Assembly (NCBI GenBank): GCA_034769895.1 | Contig: JAWRYS010000973.1 | Span: 909,001 to 973,000, forward strand | DNA: 64,000 bases | Source of the DNA: Magicicada septendecula | Lineage: Eukaryota; Arthropoda; Insecta; Hemiptera; Cicadidae | Direction: 5' to 3' | Part shown: positions 11,540 to 24,423 of the stretch, one piece after another | Position numbering within the stretch: the stretch's first letter is position 1 | How the letters are laid out: each line of letters starts with the position of its first letter | Notes under the pieces: generated by a model | Seen by the model: only the letters and a program-made list of their open reading frames with translations | The model's database searches: none | Told to the model about the DNA's origin: nothing | Translations under genes and position numbers: made by a program

Positions 11540-12410
11540 CTTTCATTATCTACCTTCTTTTTTTACAAAGGTTTCACAGATTTAAAAAAAAACACTTGGA
11601 ACGTTTCACAGATTTTATTTAACTCTGACAGCTTTTTCGTGTTCCTAAGCCATTGTCAAAGAGATGAATTAATTAAAACCTAAACACAGGATGTGTGAAT
11701 AAAGGTGGTGGTGGTGGTGGTGGTGGTGATCATCTGTTTAGGGCGTGTATTGGAACATCTGTGATGGTGTTGAGATGGTAAGGGGGTGTGCAGGGGCCAA
11801 GGGAAGGTCAGGTGTTTGTAAAAACTAAACACAATCTGAAATGCAAAATATAAAATTAACTGAACTAAATATAATCTGAATGCAAAATATAAAACTAATC
11901 TAAATAACAGCTTTTAATAAAGGGGATACACAGAATTCAGTTTGTTCATTTGTTAAATTTCTGTTATTTTTTATTGTTTTTTAATTTCTAGAATTTCTAA
12001 AAAATTAATTGTTTTACCTTTTTGTATGTTGTGGAATAGTGTTATGCTTTTTGTATCTATGAAGTGATTGTGTTGTAAGCAATGATCTGCAAAACCTGTA
12101 TTGGCTGTATTAGTTAAAATCGCCTTCTTGTGTTCAGAAATGCGATGTTTCAGAGCACGACCACATTGTCCGATATAAATAGTGTCGCATTCTGCACAGT
12201 GCATTTTATAAACTCCATTTTTCCCAATGTGTTTGATTTTTCTTTATTATTGACTAGTAGTGAAAAAAGATTACGTTTGTTTACTGATACCATGTTAAGA
12301 CCATGGTTTTTTAACCTATTATTAATCCTATCTATTATAAACGGAATGTAATTTGTTACAGTTCGAAATATTCAAACATATAACAATCTAACCTACGAGT
12401 ACGATCATTT
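11540..12410 (-). mobile_element. Decayed Penelope-like element, 3' part
   Basis: Minus-strand PLE remnant. It holds the GIY-YIG coding fragment at 11971-12360 and a 3' non-coding tail toward 11540. The tail includes the phrase 'aataaaatctgtgaaacg' and a stem-like 'ctgacagc...gctgtcag' area as in PLE ends. A GGT microsatellite (11704-11728) lies within the 3' region. No matching inverted arm was found on the other side. Confidence 0.7.
11971..12360 (-). pseudogene. PLE GIY-YIG endonuclease fragment
   Basis: The 77-residue frame at 12204-11971 contains CDTIYIGQCGRALKHRISEH, the second half of a GIY-YIG nuclease with its conserved arginine, followed by ADHCLQHNH, as in PLE proteins. Sequence out to 12360 in other frames still reads as the preceding PLE linker (for example YIPFIIDRINNRL), so the ORF is broken. 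Only the C-terminal region survives. Confidence 0.8.
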
Positions 12411-12539
12411 GGTGGTACCTAAGCAGAATGCTAAACCGCACAGCAAATGGCTCTTAGAACGCAAAAATCAAGCACCCTATAGCAATGCTTCCTACCGGTA
12501 GGAACGTTAGCAGTGTCCTGGCTTATTGAAAACGCGCTC

Positions 12540-12920
12540 GGTCACATTTTCGTATCATGTAAAAAGTAGTTATTAGAGGCTGCGAGAATTTCTCGAGAAC
12601 AATTTGAGCTGCTAAACGCCATTTTTTTAATCATCGTACTGATTATCATCATCTTCATAATGGTTGTAGGCTTTAGCGGCCTGTTCCTATTAAACAGTCC
12701 ACCTTTTCTTAGGCCTACCAACTTTTCTTCTGCCTCTAGGGTTGCAATTTTCGCCACCTTCGGTATTCTACTTTTTCCATTCTATCTACGTGTTGAATCT
12801 ATTTTCTTCTGCATTCTTTAACCCTTTCAATAACTGCAAAATAATCTAAATCACTTCTTATCTCTTCATTCCTTATATGAGCTTGCCTATTACAGATTTT
12901 AACTGATCTCAGAAATTGTA
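12540..12920 (-). pseudogene. LINE C-terminal fragment
   Basis: Reading the minus strand from about 12905 across frames gives IRNEEIRSDLDYF, then IQHVDRMEKVEYRRW, then a basic GRPKKRW-like end. This order (helix, H-RM motif, basic GRP-RW tail) is common at the C-terminus of insect LINE proteins. There are stop codons and at least one frame change. The downstream part has GAT/ATC-rich repeats that may be the degenerate tail. Confidence 0.6.
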
Positions 12921-13259
12921 TTTATGCTGTTTGTATATTCTGTTCATCTTTTTTTGTTTTATGACCCAAATTTCCGAAATATACTGTACAGTAGTGTCGG
13001 TAGTGCCATTGTTTTATAAAATTTTATTTAGGTTTATTTTGTACATTTATTTTATTAACGTTGTCCAAATCGTTCCACACATTCTTGTGAAAATCGTCAC
13101 TATTTTTACTTCCATGTTCCTTAAGGAAATGGAAGTATGGTGATGGCAAAAAAAATCGTGTTCGAGATTATTGCAGATTCTGATTGTACTACACTCAAAA
13201 ACATGAAAAAAAGTCATTTTTCGAAAAGTGTCTGTGTTTGTAGGTTTTTTTTATGGCAA

Positions 13260-14390
13260 ACGATAACAGCCGCAAATTGAAACATAATCAAATAATTTTC
13301 TGTATACAACTCTGAATTGTAGAGTTCTCAAGACCTATTGTTTTTGGTGTAGATCGGTTAATGCAAAGGGGTAGTTTACCAGTAATATTTTATGTTTTAA
13401 CAACGGTAATTTATTCTATGACGAACGATAACTGCCGCACATTCAAACAGAACAAATATTTTTTTGCATACAGCCCTGAATTGTAAGAGACTGAAGGCCT
13501 GTTGGTTTTGGTGAAGATCGGTTAAGGGAAAGGGGTAGTTTACCTGCAACGTTTTATATTTTAACAAGTGTATTTTGTATGGCAACGATAAGAGCCGCAC
13601 ATTCAAACAGAACAAATATTTTTTTGCATACAGTCCTGAATTGTAAGAGACTGAAGGCCTGTTGGTTTTGGTGAAGATTGGTTAAGGGAAAGGGGTAGTT
13701 TACCTACAACGTTTTATATTTTAACAAGTGTATTTTGTATGGCAACGATAACAGCCGCAAATTCAAACAGAATCAAATATTTTTTTGCATACATTCCTGA
13801 ATTATAAAGGACTGAAGGACAATTGATTTTGGTGAAGATCGGTTAAGGCAAGGGTAGTTTACCTGTCACCTTTAATGTTTTAACAAGAGTAATTGTTTCT
13901 ATGACGAACGATAACTGCCGCACATTCAAACAGAATCAACTAATATTTTGCATGCATTCCTGAATTGTAGAGAACTGAAAACCTGTTGATTTTGGTGAAG
14001 ATCAGTTAAGAGAAACGGGTAGTTTACCAGCAACATTTTATGTGATAACAAGGTCAATTTTTTCTATGACGAACTATAACTGCCGTAAATTTAAACATAA
14101 TCAAATAAGTTTTTGCATACGTCCCTAAATTTTAACGATCTCAAGGTCTATTGATTTTTGGTGAAGATCGGTTTAGGGAAAGGGGTATTTTACCAGCAAC
14201 ATGTTATGTTGTAACAAGAGAAATTTTTACATGACGAACGATAACTGCCGTAAATTCAAACAGAAACAAATAATTTTTTACATATGTGCCTGAGTTGTAG
14301 AGCACTCAAGGCCTATTGATTTTAGTGAAGATCGGTAACGGGGCAAGAGTAGTTTACCAAAAACATTTTTTGTTGTAACAAGAGTAAAGT
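13260..14390. repeat. Minisatellite, ~163-bp unit, about 7 copies
   Basis: The landmark 'gaagatcggttaaggg' or a near variant recurs at about 13346, 13515, 13673, 13833, 13999, 14163 and 14327. It is followed each time by 'ggtagtttacc' and 'acgaacgataactgccgcaa'. Spacing is 158-169 bases. Units differ by several percent by eye. One related unit in opposite orientation lies at about 57540-57715 in copy B of the same dispersed repeat. Confidence 0.9.
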
Positions 14391-14639
14391 ACTTAATTAT
14401 GATAAATAAAGTATCCTGATAAGAAGATCTTAATAATCCACGGTAGAAACGTAGATGAAATATCTATAAATGAAGAGGCTAGTTGAACGGGGTGGGGGTA
14501 ATTTTCTATAAATGAAAATTATAGTTGAAGTGGGAGGGGATAATTTTTATATGTGTACTACGTTATCGGCAACAAAGTAGTAGTTTGTTGTTAAATTTCC
14601 TTCCCGGGCTGTTTGGCCGTAGTCCAATGTTTTCTGCAA

Positions 14640-14690
14640 AACCAGACGTTTCGGCAGTGCCGTCGACTGCCAACATCAGTGAAAATCGAG
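14640..14690 (-). ncRNA. Hammerhead-ribozyme-like motif, one core change
   Basis: The minus strand reads CTGATGT where CTGANGA is required (the last core A is T), then a stem II (GGCAGT...CACTGCC), then GAAACGTC, which supplies the short stem III and cleavage triplet. The single core change should abolish or greatly reduce cleavage. The same motif in copy B (57262-57320) has the correct base. Confidence 0.6.
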
Positions 14691-15014
14691 TGCGATAACG
14701 TGTGGTGGTATACACTAGTGACCACAGTACTGTGGTTAAGTCTGAAGCAATAAGTGGAAAGAAGTAGTTTCTATGGAAATATTTCATTTCGTAAATGATT
14801 TTAAATATAAATCTTAGAACATGGAAGTCATGTATGGTTCTCCATACCGATATTTTATATCTCTATGTTGATCATAAGTCACGTCACGTCCAAGACAGTT
14901 GAAATGTCTTACTTGTTCTATGCATGTGTTGTCTATGGGTATTTTGGTCTGAACCGGTTCATCTCCTATAAAGGCCATTACTTTTGTACTCGATACAGAT
15001 ACGTTACATTTATA

Positions 15015-15200
15015 TTATTTTCCTATTATATGCAAGATGTATATTGCTCGCTGGATATCGTCTTCTGAATTGGCTTGGTCATCCGCGAAGAGAAAGGTTT
15101 TCAAGCTTTTATTTCGGTGGATTTTAATACCGTCATCGGATTGTTCTTTCCATTTTTTGAGGAGATCATCTAGATAAAGGTTAAGAAGTAAACTTAGCAA
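15015..15200 (-). pseudogene. LINE reverse transcriptase fragment
   Basis: A 61-residue minus frame with LSLLLNLYLDDLLKKWKEQ followed by KTFLFADDQANSEDDIQRAI: the segment between RT blocks B and C including the catalytic [F]ADD motif. It resembles the sequence at 55010-55170 on the plus strand. Upstream and downstream RT blocks are missing or out of frame. Confidence 0.75.
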
Positions 15201-16026
15201 GGGACCTTAGGATGTTTTCATGTCCAGGAGTAGGATATGCGGAACATAGAGCCGTTTGGACCAGAGCCTCTACCTACTCAAGTCCTTCGTGCGTGGTGAA
15301 AACCCACACTCTTTTCGAGGAGGTCCTATAACAGAACACGACGGATCTAGACCAGAGAAGGTCGGTAGAAAAATCTAGCCGGCATAAGGTTGATTACCCT
15401 ATACGGTGGTCTCAATCAACAACTCACAATTCCAATAGTAGCCTAAGAAACCAGGACAGACATAATGATAATGACTTCCGAATTGATTTCACAAATTTTT
15501 GGTATAATTTATTAATAAAAACCTTTAAATTTACAAAAAATCTACTGGAAAACTCTTTATTGCCTTGAATTTTACATTTGGAATACGATTGCCTTTAAAA
15601 CGTGCAGTTGCGAAATTCTACAAGAAAATTCACGGGAAAAGATATTATTATATAATATTCAAGCAAAATTATATCTCTATCTTGATCATAAGTAATCATA
15701 CTAATTAGACTTGTTGAATATTTTTCTCACGGCGACATAAAACAACAAGTGCGTACTTGAAATTTTTAAAATGATTTTCTAGCATGGCAATTTGATATAC
15801 ACGTGTTTATATTGTGCTTACAGTCTACGTCATTGTCTCAGAAATCCCCACTGGTTAGAAGAATGTCTGTACGCATTACATGTACGAAGAACGCAAAACT
15901 ACTGGTTAAATTTTATGGATACATATCGCTGGTCCGGGAGAAGACAGTCACAACTCAAAAAGTGTCATTTTTTAGATTATTACATGTACTAATTCCAAGC
16001 TATGCGTAGTTTCTTAGAATAACACT
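15201..16026. other. Unassigned DNA
   Basis: About 0.8 kb with no supported gene. Two overlapping short plus frames at 15792-16009 show no domain. The segment ends at the GTTA repeat that borders the fold-back element. Confidence 0.5.
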
Positions 16027-16256
16027 GTTATATCGATAGGGTAATTGTTTACGATACTACGAAAGTTCAAATTGCAGTGAAATATTTCTTTTCCTATTCT
16101 TCTATACTATACAAACACGAGAAAAATAATTTTAAACGGCGGTCGAACCTATTTACGGAGAAAAAAAATTAAATAATTACTCACATAAGAACGCATGCAA
16201 CAGCCGGTGAACGCCATTTTTAGACTATGTAATGTCTTGATGTAATGTGTACACCG

Positions 16257-19200
16257 TGTAACAATTACAAGATTTTTTGGTTAGTTAGTGATGTATATAC
16301 GTACTTGATGCTGGATGTGTAGTGTATTGATTGTATGTGTTGCTTGTAGATACGCTCCGGTATCCACAATAATGTTGTACAATAAAATATCCAAAATTAT
16401 AATTATTATTATCAGTCTGATTGTGATTAGTAAATGTGTGGGTATCGCTGGTTAAATCTTTTAATTTAAAAGAGTATTTTTCGCACTCCGCTGGTAACCT
16501 CCCCATTTACCATATGTGGATATTGCTGTTCTGTTGGGTGACGGCTCAGCTGTAACATACACGCTACACATACAAGGAGATATTCTATTTGAATATCAAA
16601 CGTGATTAGCATGCACAATAATAATAAAATAACAACTGAGTAATGTTTTGAATTATCAGGAATATTTAAATTCTTCCGCCACCTTTTGATAGAACTGCTA
16701 TGAAAAAATGAGCTATTTTAAGTTTGAAATGAAACACTTTTTCCACTGGTAACAAAATATAGAGGTTTATTATCAGTTTGGAATGCTAGAAAATCTTTAA
16801 AATTTTAACAATCAGTCACTAATAATTTTACAGAAAATGATTACAATGAACAAATTTAAAATGAAACTCTTCTTAACCTCAAGGCTGGTAACACTGTAGG
16901 TTATACAATAGTTTTTATTTAGAGAGGTTATGTCCTCTTACATAGTTAATTACCAAGTTCGTGTGATTCTTTTAAGTGACATGATGCCAGATACAAGATG
17001 TGGTGTTTTATAATGATATTTAATAAACAATTAATAGAAAACAAACAAACAAATATTAAAATTGAAAATTAGTACCATATAATCGATAATTATGGTATTA
17101 TCGTACGCGGGAATTAGTACCCAGTATAGAGTAGTTGCTTTGACAATAAACAAGTGCGTTGATTTGCACTGCTAAAATGTACTATTATATTTTAATAGTT
17201 CACTATAGGAATTATTTATTTACAAGAGAAAAAGTTTTAATAAAAAAAACTCTTGTTATAGCTTTCATCTGGTTTGTATTATTTGAGAACAGACTTATGA
17301 CAAAAAGGTGACAAATTGTGGTTATTATTTTTAGGTTATCTAATAACGTGAATAGTTATTAGGGTTAATTATATTAAGCATTGATTTCTTCTTAATCTAA
17401 ACATACATATATTATTTATAATATTTCTGATGCATAACTATCAGTAGAATAGAATATTCTTTCGCAAAAAAAAAATTAAAATATTTATTTCCACTAGTAA
17501 AATAAAAAAACTGCATGAGTCAATTGAGCGACTATTTGCGGCGCTCGTATTTTGTAATAACTAAAATAATCTTGATTCTTTTAATTATGAAAAGTATTAA
17601 AACATTTATTTATCAAGTTAAAAATTGCGAAATAATTCTTTCGTCAATTCTGATAAATTTCATCAGCATTATTATACTTCGCTACTACTGATTAGCGTAG
17701 TATCTGACCAATTGTTTTTATAGAAATGATTATTTCTGTTTTATTGTTAATTAATGAAAAATATTGTACTCCCTGGTTTATTTTCAACACAACACGCGAA
17801 AATACGACCGATATTATACACTGGTCGTATTTAATTCTTATTCACTCCGCACTGTACGCACGTTAATTCTGTGTGGTATGTAGGTTAGATGTATGTAGTT
17901 TGACTTCTGTTTATGTGTCGCGCACAATTCAAAATAAACTTCTTCATAGATTTGGTCCGTCGAGTGATACGTCTTGTCTCGTTGATGATTGATAGATGAC
18001 TGTCACGCTCCTCCGGAGCGTCTGTGGCTTGTCTGCCGGTTTTCATTCATTTGATTGGTTGAATTCTTTGAACTCTCCGACCCAAAGTACCTTGACTTAG
18101 TAAAATTTTTAATTTATTACCAATTTTGCATTCGGGTTTGAGATTAGAATGACGTAAGCACTGGTGCACAAAATAATTAAAAAGTTTATAATCGTTATAA
18201 CTTTCTTATTATTTGTCTAATCGTTGAATGGTTGGTGCCAATAAATCGCGGACATCCTGAGCTTTAAATAAAGTCCAAACAAGATTATAATCCGTCCATT
18301 ATTAAATCACTATATCGATTTCACAAATGTTTATGGTGAATCTTATAGTTAATAAGTTTAGTACACCAAAACTTAACTAATTACACTAAAACACTTTTGA
18401 TTAAACGATTTGAGTCTATTTCTCAACTGTTTAATACAAAAATTTGGGAATAATTGTTACCCAAACAATGTTTGATCATGGCGTCTTTAGCGTCCATATT
18501 CGATTATTCATAATTGTCCTTAATACTATTTTTCCTTATCTAATAACATTGGTTTTGTAATCTAACAATAATATAAATGTTTATTTACATGGGTTTATAC
18601 TTTAGTATATGCACAAGGTTGGGTTTCATATACTAGTAGTATTGTTTAACTACCTTCCTATCTCTTTTCTTCAAATTGTCACTTTGTTTATGGTTTTTCT
18701 GTACAAGGTATATTATGTTGTAAATGCAGCTAGTGTACAACTATAGTACCTAATTCATTTAATATATTTGTTAGCTTTTAGCTATCTGAGAACCCTTCAA
18801 TTTCTAGTAATGGGTTTGTTTACATTAGGTCATGACATGGTAGTCAGTTATTTTTGATAAATCAATAACTAAATTGTTATTATTATATTTGACATAGATT
18901 CTCAAAGTAGTATCAGACATCCTTCTGATCATTGATAACATTTTTATTTACTTTTGAACAAGTTTGTATGTTGCATTTTGCATAAACAACTTGCTACATA
19001 TTGTTTGTTTACATTCTGATTCCACCATCATGGTCATTTAGTTCTTAATAATTTATCTATAAAATTACTATTCTTATGGTTATGGTCTGTTCTCATAGTA
19101 GTATTAGGTGTCCTTCTTACTACTGGTAACACTTTCATTAATCTCTGTTTAAGTTTTTGTAAGGTATTTTGCTTAACTAGTTGGTTACATTGTCTCTGCT

Positions 19201-20874
19201 CACTTCTGGCTATGCATTCATAGTCACCTAGTTTACAATATTTTGATCATAAAACTATTATCATTATACTTATAATCTGTTCTCATAGTAGTACCAGATG
19301 TTCTTCTAACTACTGGTAATACTTTCATCAATCTTTGTACAAGTTTTAACAATGTATTTTGTTAAACTAATTTGGCATATTAGGTTCCCTTTCATCTAGC
19401 TTTGTGCTATCATATTTGTTCTACTTTATTTGCAGTGTATTTCAATATAATACACAGTTTATTAGGGTGTATCATTACTTATAACGAATCTTTGATTGAC
19501 ACAATTGTTGATGGTTGTTTGGTTAAACTAACATGTATGATTTTTTTGTTTCATAGGTGCCTTTCCTATGGGGTTATGTAACAATGTACAACATATTCTA
19601 ATGCAGCATTTTGCTACTACTATCATGACTTCAGTATGGTATTCTATTACAATATTTTAATTGTTGATAAATACACATGTTTACACTACTTCTTCTTAAA
19701 CAATAATACAAATATTCTTGAACTAATGATAATACCTTTCTTGTCATGGTTTGTACCTAATTTCTGTCATATTTGTTTGATATTTAACAAACTACTTTGT
19801 TTGTTATTATTTTTTCTGGCCTTTCTTTGTATTGTATTCTGTTTTGCCGTGGCATTCAGTTACATTTCTTTTGAAATTTACAAAGGTTTTGATTATCAAG
19901 TTCTATGAACAGTAATATAACTGTTGTATCTTACATTGTTTGGTGGTCTTATGATTATCTATTTGGATCACAATCTTCATTAAAATAGTCACACTAACTG
20001 TCTGTGTATTTTTTGACTATTTAATCCTGGATGTTTCCACTATGAAGGTGACACATTTTCTTCCGATATAAACCTTATCACTGGAATTGTTTGTGGTGTT
20101 TATTAGGTTAAAATTAGTTAACTGGTCACAGGTTCTCACACTTATATTAAGTATTCACTATAACTGTTTGTGATTTCTTAAATATGTTAAACACTGTTTC
20201 TTCATAGTTGACAATCACTATTCTTTTAGTTACTAGTATTGTCTCTGGTATACTTGATGAATGATGATTTCTTGTATGGTCTATCCATTTTCTTCTCTCT
20301 TCATGTCATGTTTCCTTGTCCTTCTTCTTCCTTTCTTCTTTAGGTTTGAACGTCTTCTTCAATATTTCCATTGTAGTAGTCGTTGTTTCATAATATTTAT
20401 ATTTGTAAATATATTGGTTTGTCTGCCATCATTGTGGTTGCTCCTGAGTTGTTTCTTCCTTTATTTTGTATAGTCATTTTATTGGTTCCCCTCACTGTTG
20501 GAATCCTGTTGTCTTCTTTTACACTTTTATTATTTATTATTTTTGTTGGTTCCCCTCACTGTTGAAATCTTGTTGTCCTCTTTTACACTTTTAGTATTGT
20601 CACTATCCTCATTTGTTCCCCTCACTGTTGGAATCTATTGGGCCTGGTTTCTAACATTTTATTTTGGCTCATGGTCATTTTCTTTCTTCATTTCGTGTAC
20701 GATGCTGCTATGTTACACTTTCTCCTTCATAGTTGGAACTTTACACTAATATATCTGTAGATACACACTTTTTGTTCACATAGTTTTACTTACCTAGAAA
20801 TACTTTCATGCTTTCCCGTCACTTGACGTTATAATTGCTTACTTTATGTAACTACCATATTTGGTAACGTTACA
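16257..20874 (-). repeat. 3' LTR (4,618 bp)
   Basis: Direct repeat of 28249-32928 starting TGTAACAATTACAAG and ending GGTAACGTTACA. Internal structure includes three 64-66-bp units at 20488-20640, a degenerate ~190-bp threefold repeat at about 18860-19380 (landmark 'ctcatagtagta'), and a GC-richer patch at 17940-18080. Plus-strand frames at 19636-20749 are phenylalanine, leucine and serine rich because the strand is T-rich, and are not genes. Confidence 0.93.
20488..20640. repeat. LTR minisatellite, 64-66-bp unit, 3 copies (3' LTR)
   Basis: Units start 'cccctcactgttggaatc' at 20488, 20552 and 20618. The 5' LTR has four (32476, 32540, 32606, 32673). The two LTRs should be identical at insertion, so one unit was gained or lost in this copy afterwards, or arose during reverse transcription. 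Confidence 0.9.
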
Positions 20875-20888
20875 TATGCCTTCCTATA
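20875..20888 (-). promoter_or_regulatory. Possible polypurine tract
   Basis: Immediately before the 3' LTR in coding sense, the minus strand reads TATAGGAAGGCATA. The AGGAAGG core is purine-rich and in the right place for plus-strand priming, but it is short and followed by CATA, so the call is tentative. Confidence 0.4.
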
Positions 20889-22529
20889 AGAATTGATTAA
20901 TTCTGAATCAGTATATTTATTTTTCATTGAAGAATTCATCAATTGTTGTACGTTTCCATGTCGATTCATATGCTTTTTATATATATCCCTTCACTTTCTT
21001 CTATTTGGATCATAATTATTTCTCTTCTATGTACTTATCTCCCTTGTTTATTTAGTTCCCTAATTCCCTAACATAAGCTTAGCTGGGGCAGTTCAGAGCG
21101 GCTCACTTTGGCATTCAACTCCACTGGCCATACTAACTTCAATAAATACGGAGGCACATCATCTCCATCAATAATAATAAATGATTGCTGGCATTATTCA
21201 TCAGTCAATTCATCTCAAATAATCAAAAAATATAAAATTGTCGTTCTTCCGACAAATAATAAATATTCTTGGGATTATCTCACGCATCTGCGGTTTATAC
21301 ATTGTTATACTCTCTTTTTCTTGATTCAACTCAGCTAAATTCTTCACATATTACAGGGATATTTTGTTTTACATTTCATCACTGGTATACTCTCATGATT
21401 GTCTTCGTTAATATATTACATTTTATTCTTCTTCAGCATCAATTAACCTCTTCTCTTTGTATCACATTAAACGTCATCTCGTCATATTCTTCATTTCGGG
21501 GTTTACTTCTCTAGATATAATTCATGAATATATATTTTTTTTTTCATGGTTTCAGTTGAGATATAGTACATGTGGTATTGGCTTTCTTCTAGTAACAAAC
21601 ACTAAAAATCATCGTGGTTGTGTGTTGTTTCTTATCTACGTTAATACATTTCTTTGGGTTTGTTCCTCCATCTTCTTATTTTCTACTTTTTTTTTTTTTT
21701 TTTTTTCATTAGTAGTACGGGTAGGATGTTAACTTTACTTGTTGACTTGGCTCTTGGAAATTTGGTGCCGTAGATGTAGGTTGTCTTTCTCGTATTTTAT
21801 ATTTCTTTAGTAGTACGGGTATGATGGTAATCTTACTTGTTGACGTGGCTCTTGGAATTATATATTTATATATAGTTATGCCATAGATCTTGGTTGCCCG
21901 TCTTGTATCGTTCTCCTCTTTATTAGTACGGGTAAGATGTTCTTTACTAGTTGACTCGGCTCTAGGAATTTATATACACGTTTCATATATTTTATGCCAA
22001 AGTTCTTGGGTGTCGTTCTCGTATCGTTCTCCTCTTTATTAGTACGGGTAGGATGTTATTTACTAGTTGACTCGGCTCTAGGAATTTATATACACGTTTC
22101 ATATATTTTATGCCAGAGTTCTTGGGTGTCGGTCTCGTATATTATATTTCTTTAGTAGTAGTACTATTATTATTATTTGCAAATACAATTTTCTGGATCC
22201 TTTACATAACTTCTTTGGGAACATATTTTTTCACATTATAAAATTACAATATAGTCAACGTTCATTTCATATTTATATAGTTACTCCTTATTTAATGTAA
22301 ACACATAATAATCTTCATAGCAATATTCCATCCTTTCTTCATTAGTCAACATTTATTTCCATAATTATATTTTCATTTTTCACTTACTAATAAATAATAA
22401 TCTTCATCGCCACATTTCACTTTTTATCTTTATATAGTTAACAGTTATATTCACAAGTATATTTTCATCTTTCATTTAATATCAGTAACAAGTATTTTCA
22501 TCGCTATATTTCACTTTTAATCTTATATT
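20889..22529 (-). other. Non-coding region between pol and 3' LTR
   Basis: About 1.6 kb inside the retrotransposon with no env-like or other ORF on the coding strand. It holds two arrays: a ~105-117-bp unit at 21700-22150 and a degenerate ~95-bp pattern at about 22300-22520. Plus-strand frames at 21108-21732 are hydrophobic by composition and carry no motif. Confidence 0.6.
21700..22150. repeat. Tandem array in the retrotransposon, ~105-117-bp unit, 4 copies
   Basis: The landmark 'attagtacgggtaggatgtt' or variants recurs near 21710, 21812, 21920 and 22037, each followed by 'gttgactcggctctaggaat' or a close variant and then 'ttgggtgtcg' or variant. The last two units are nearly identical and the first two more diverged, which suggests stepwise expansion. 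Confidence 0.85.
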
Positions 22530-24423
22530 TTAATCTCCGATATATCGTTTCATTGAAGCTTGGTTGTATGTGCCCTTTATCTTTTTGGTTATTGGGTCTT
22601 CCAATTCATAAGTATTATTGAGGTTGTTTTTGGTTACAGTATATGGGCCTGTGAATAGCAGTAGCAGTTTTTTCGCAATACCTTCAACTGTTCTTGGGAG
22701 TTCTCTGTTTTTTATGAGTACTCTGTCTCCCACTTCATACTTTATAACTTTGGGTTGCGATTTCTTGTATTTGAGCCTAAGTTTGTCAGCTCGTTCAACT
22801 GCGTTATTGTAAAATTTTGTTTTATTGAATTTGAACTCCTTTTCTATTGGAAAGTTTATGATTTCTGTAATTTTCCGGGGTGGTCTTCGCTCATACATAG
22901 CCATATAAGGTGTCTCATCTGTTGATTGATGATAGGCTAGGTTCAAGAAGTCTTCAGCCGGGGATAGATATTCCTCCCATTTCCTCTGCCGGCTGTGACA
23001 GTAGGTTCTTAAGATCCTTCCTACTTCTCTCAACACTCTCTCAGCAGGGTTGCTGTTGGGGTGATACACAGATGTTTTGTAGGTCTTTATGCCCTGATGG
23101 ATTAATGTTTCTCGCCACTTTCGTCCTCGGAACTGTGTCCCATGGTCTGTAATTATTGATAACGGTTTTCCCACTTCGGGTATATACTTGGATATCACAA
23201 TGTCCAGTATTTTTTTCGTTGTAGCTCGATTTATTGGGTAAAGTTTGGTGAATTTTGTGTAGTGGTCGAATATGATTACTACATATTTGTATTGATGCCT
23301 TCCACCACTTCGTGGGAATGGTCCACAAATATCTAAAAATATTTTCTCCAATTTTGCTGTCGATGTTATAGGTATCATTACCCCTTCTCGTTTTTCATTA
23401 CTACACTTTACCAACTGGCAAATATGACAATTTTGAATATACCTTCTTACTTTTCGATTCATGTCTTTAAAGTGTACATGCTCTTGTAATGCTTTCACTA
23501 CCTTGACTGCGCCCATGTGACCGTAGCGCACATGGTAATCAATGATTAGTTCTTTTTCAATGGTCTTTGGTATAACCACCTTCCATCGTTCACCATCTTT
23601 GTTAGTTTTAGTGAATAGTAATCGGTTATGAGTACAGTAGAATGGTGTTATTTTTTCATCATCGTTTGCCAAACTTTGAATGATTTGTGAGATTTTGGGA
23701 TCCTGGTTCTGATGAGTGTTTATGTCTGATAGGATGTTGGTTAGTTCAGATGTGTTTTTTAATATGTGGTAGACTTTGGCGATGGTTTCTTTTTCTCCCT
23801 CGAATGTCTGGGCGGTGATGTTCACTCGGGACAACACGTCTGCAGCTATGTTGCTCTTCCCTGGTATATATTCTCATTGGATGTTATATTCCTGGAGTGT
23901 CAGTGTCCACCTTGTTAATCTACCATGTTTCAGTCTGCAATTCTTGAGAAAGGAAATAGACTTGTGATCTGTTCTCACCGTAATAGGATATCCCAATATG
24001 AAGGTTCTGAATTTCTCACAGGCAAACACTATACTCAGTAACTCTTTCTCAGTTGTGTGGTAGTTTCGCTCACCTTTATTTAAAGTTCTACCCAGCGAAA
24101 CTGATTACTTGGTGATTACCTTCTTGGTCCTCCTGGTATAACACTGAACCAAGGCTAAGATCACTAGCATCACAGTTCATAAAAAATTGTCTCTCAAAAT
24201 TAGGATGGTGTAGCATGACTGTCTCGAGAAATTTTTTCTTTATTAGCTCAAAGGTAGTGTCTTGGTCAGACCCCCACTTCCACTTTTCCCTTGAGGATAA
24301 TTGTGATGAAAATCGAGCCGTTAATTCAGAATAGTTGCTCTGGAACTTTCTGTAATAATTACAAATTCCGAGGTACGACTGTAACTGTTTTTTATTTTTC
24401 GGTACTGGGAAACGCTGGATTGC
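22530..24423 (-). pseudogene. pol: Pol, RNase H and integrase part (broken)
   Basis: Continuation of pol after the TAA at 24424. RNase H sequence follows (FFMNCDASDLSLGSVLYQ, then HTTEKELLSIVFA, then TVRTDHKSISFL) but with a one-base frame change near 24088-24094 and an in-frame TGA at about 23877-23879. From 23837 a 435-codon frame covers the integrase: H102 and H107 with C137 and C140 form the zinc-binding HHCC motif, and D169, D231 and E266 form the D,D-35-E catalytic triad. All are present, so integrase itself looks intact. It ends naturally at 22530 with a basic tail. Confidence 0.88.

Larger units (their letters stand above)
13108..14856 (-). repeat. Dispersed repeat with hammerhead-like motif and internal array (copy A)
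   Basis: Reverse-complement homologue of 57105-57875. Both copies have the same order: terminal ACTTCCATGTTC and its inverse, a second hairpin beside one end, a hammerhead-like core, a CCACAGTACTGTGG palindrome, a proline-free spacer with 'cttcccgggctg', and an internal minisatellite. Copy A has about seven array units against one in copy B, so it is 1.75 kb against 0.77 kb. No coding capacity is seen. The ribozyme-like part and the shared 'ttaaccacag' segment link it to the PLE terminal arm at 4.3 kb, so a PLE-derived non-autonomous element is my best guess. A Helitron-related origin is an alternative, because such elements also carry short subterminal inverted repeats and internal arrays. 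Confidence 0.78.

Noticed and set aside
13260..14390. CRISPR-like array
   Set aside because: Units of about 163 bases are contiguous, with no alternating unique spacers, and the context is a eukaryotic transposon.
19636..20749. Hydrophobic plus-strand ORFs that look like membrane proteins, repeated at 31392-32803
   Set aside because: They lie in T-rich LTR sequence antisense to the element. Codons are dominated by TTT, TCT and CTT, and the frames differ between the two LTRs.
22618..23152. Plus-strand ORFs over integrase, and similar ones over gag (26097-27933)
   Set aside because: Antisense of confirmed retrotransposon domains.
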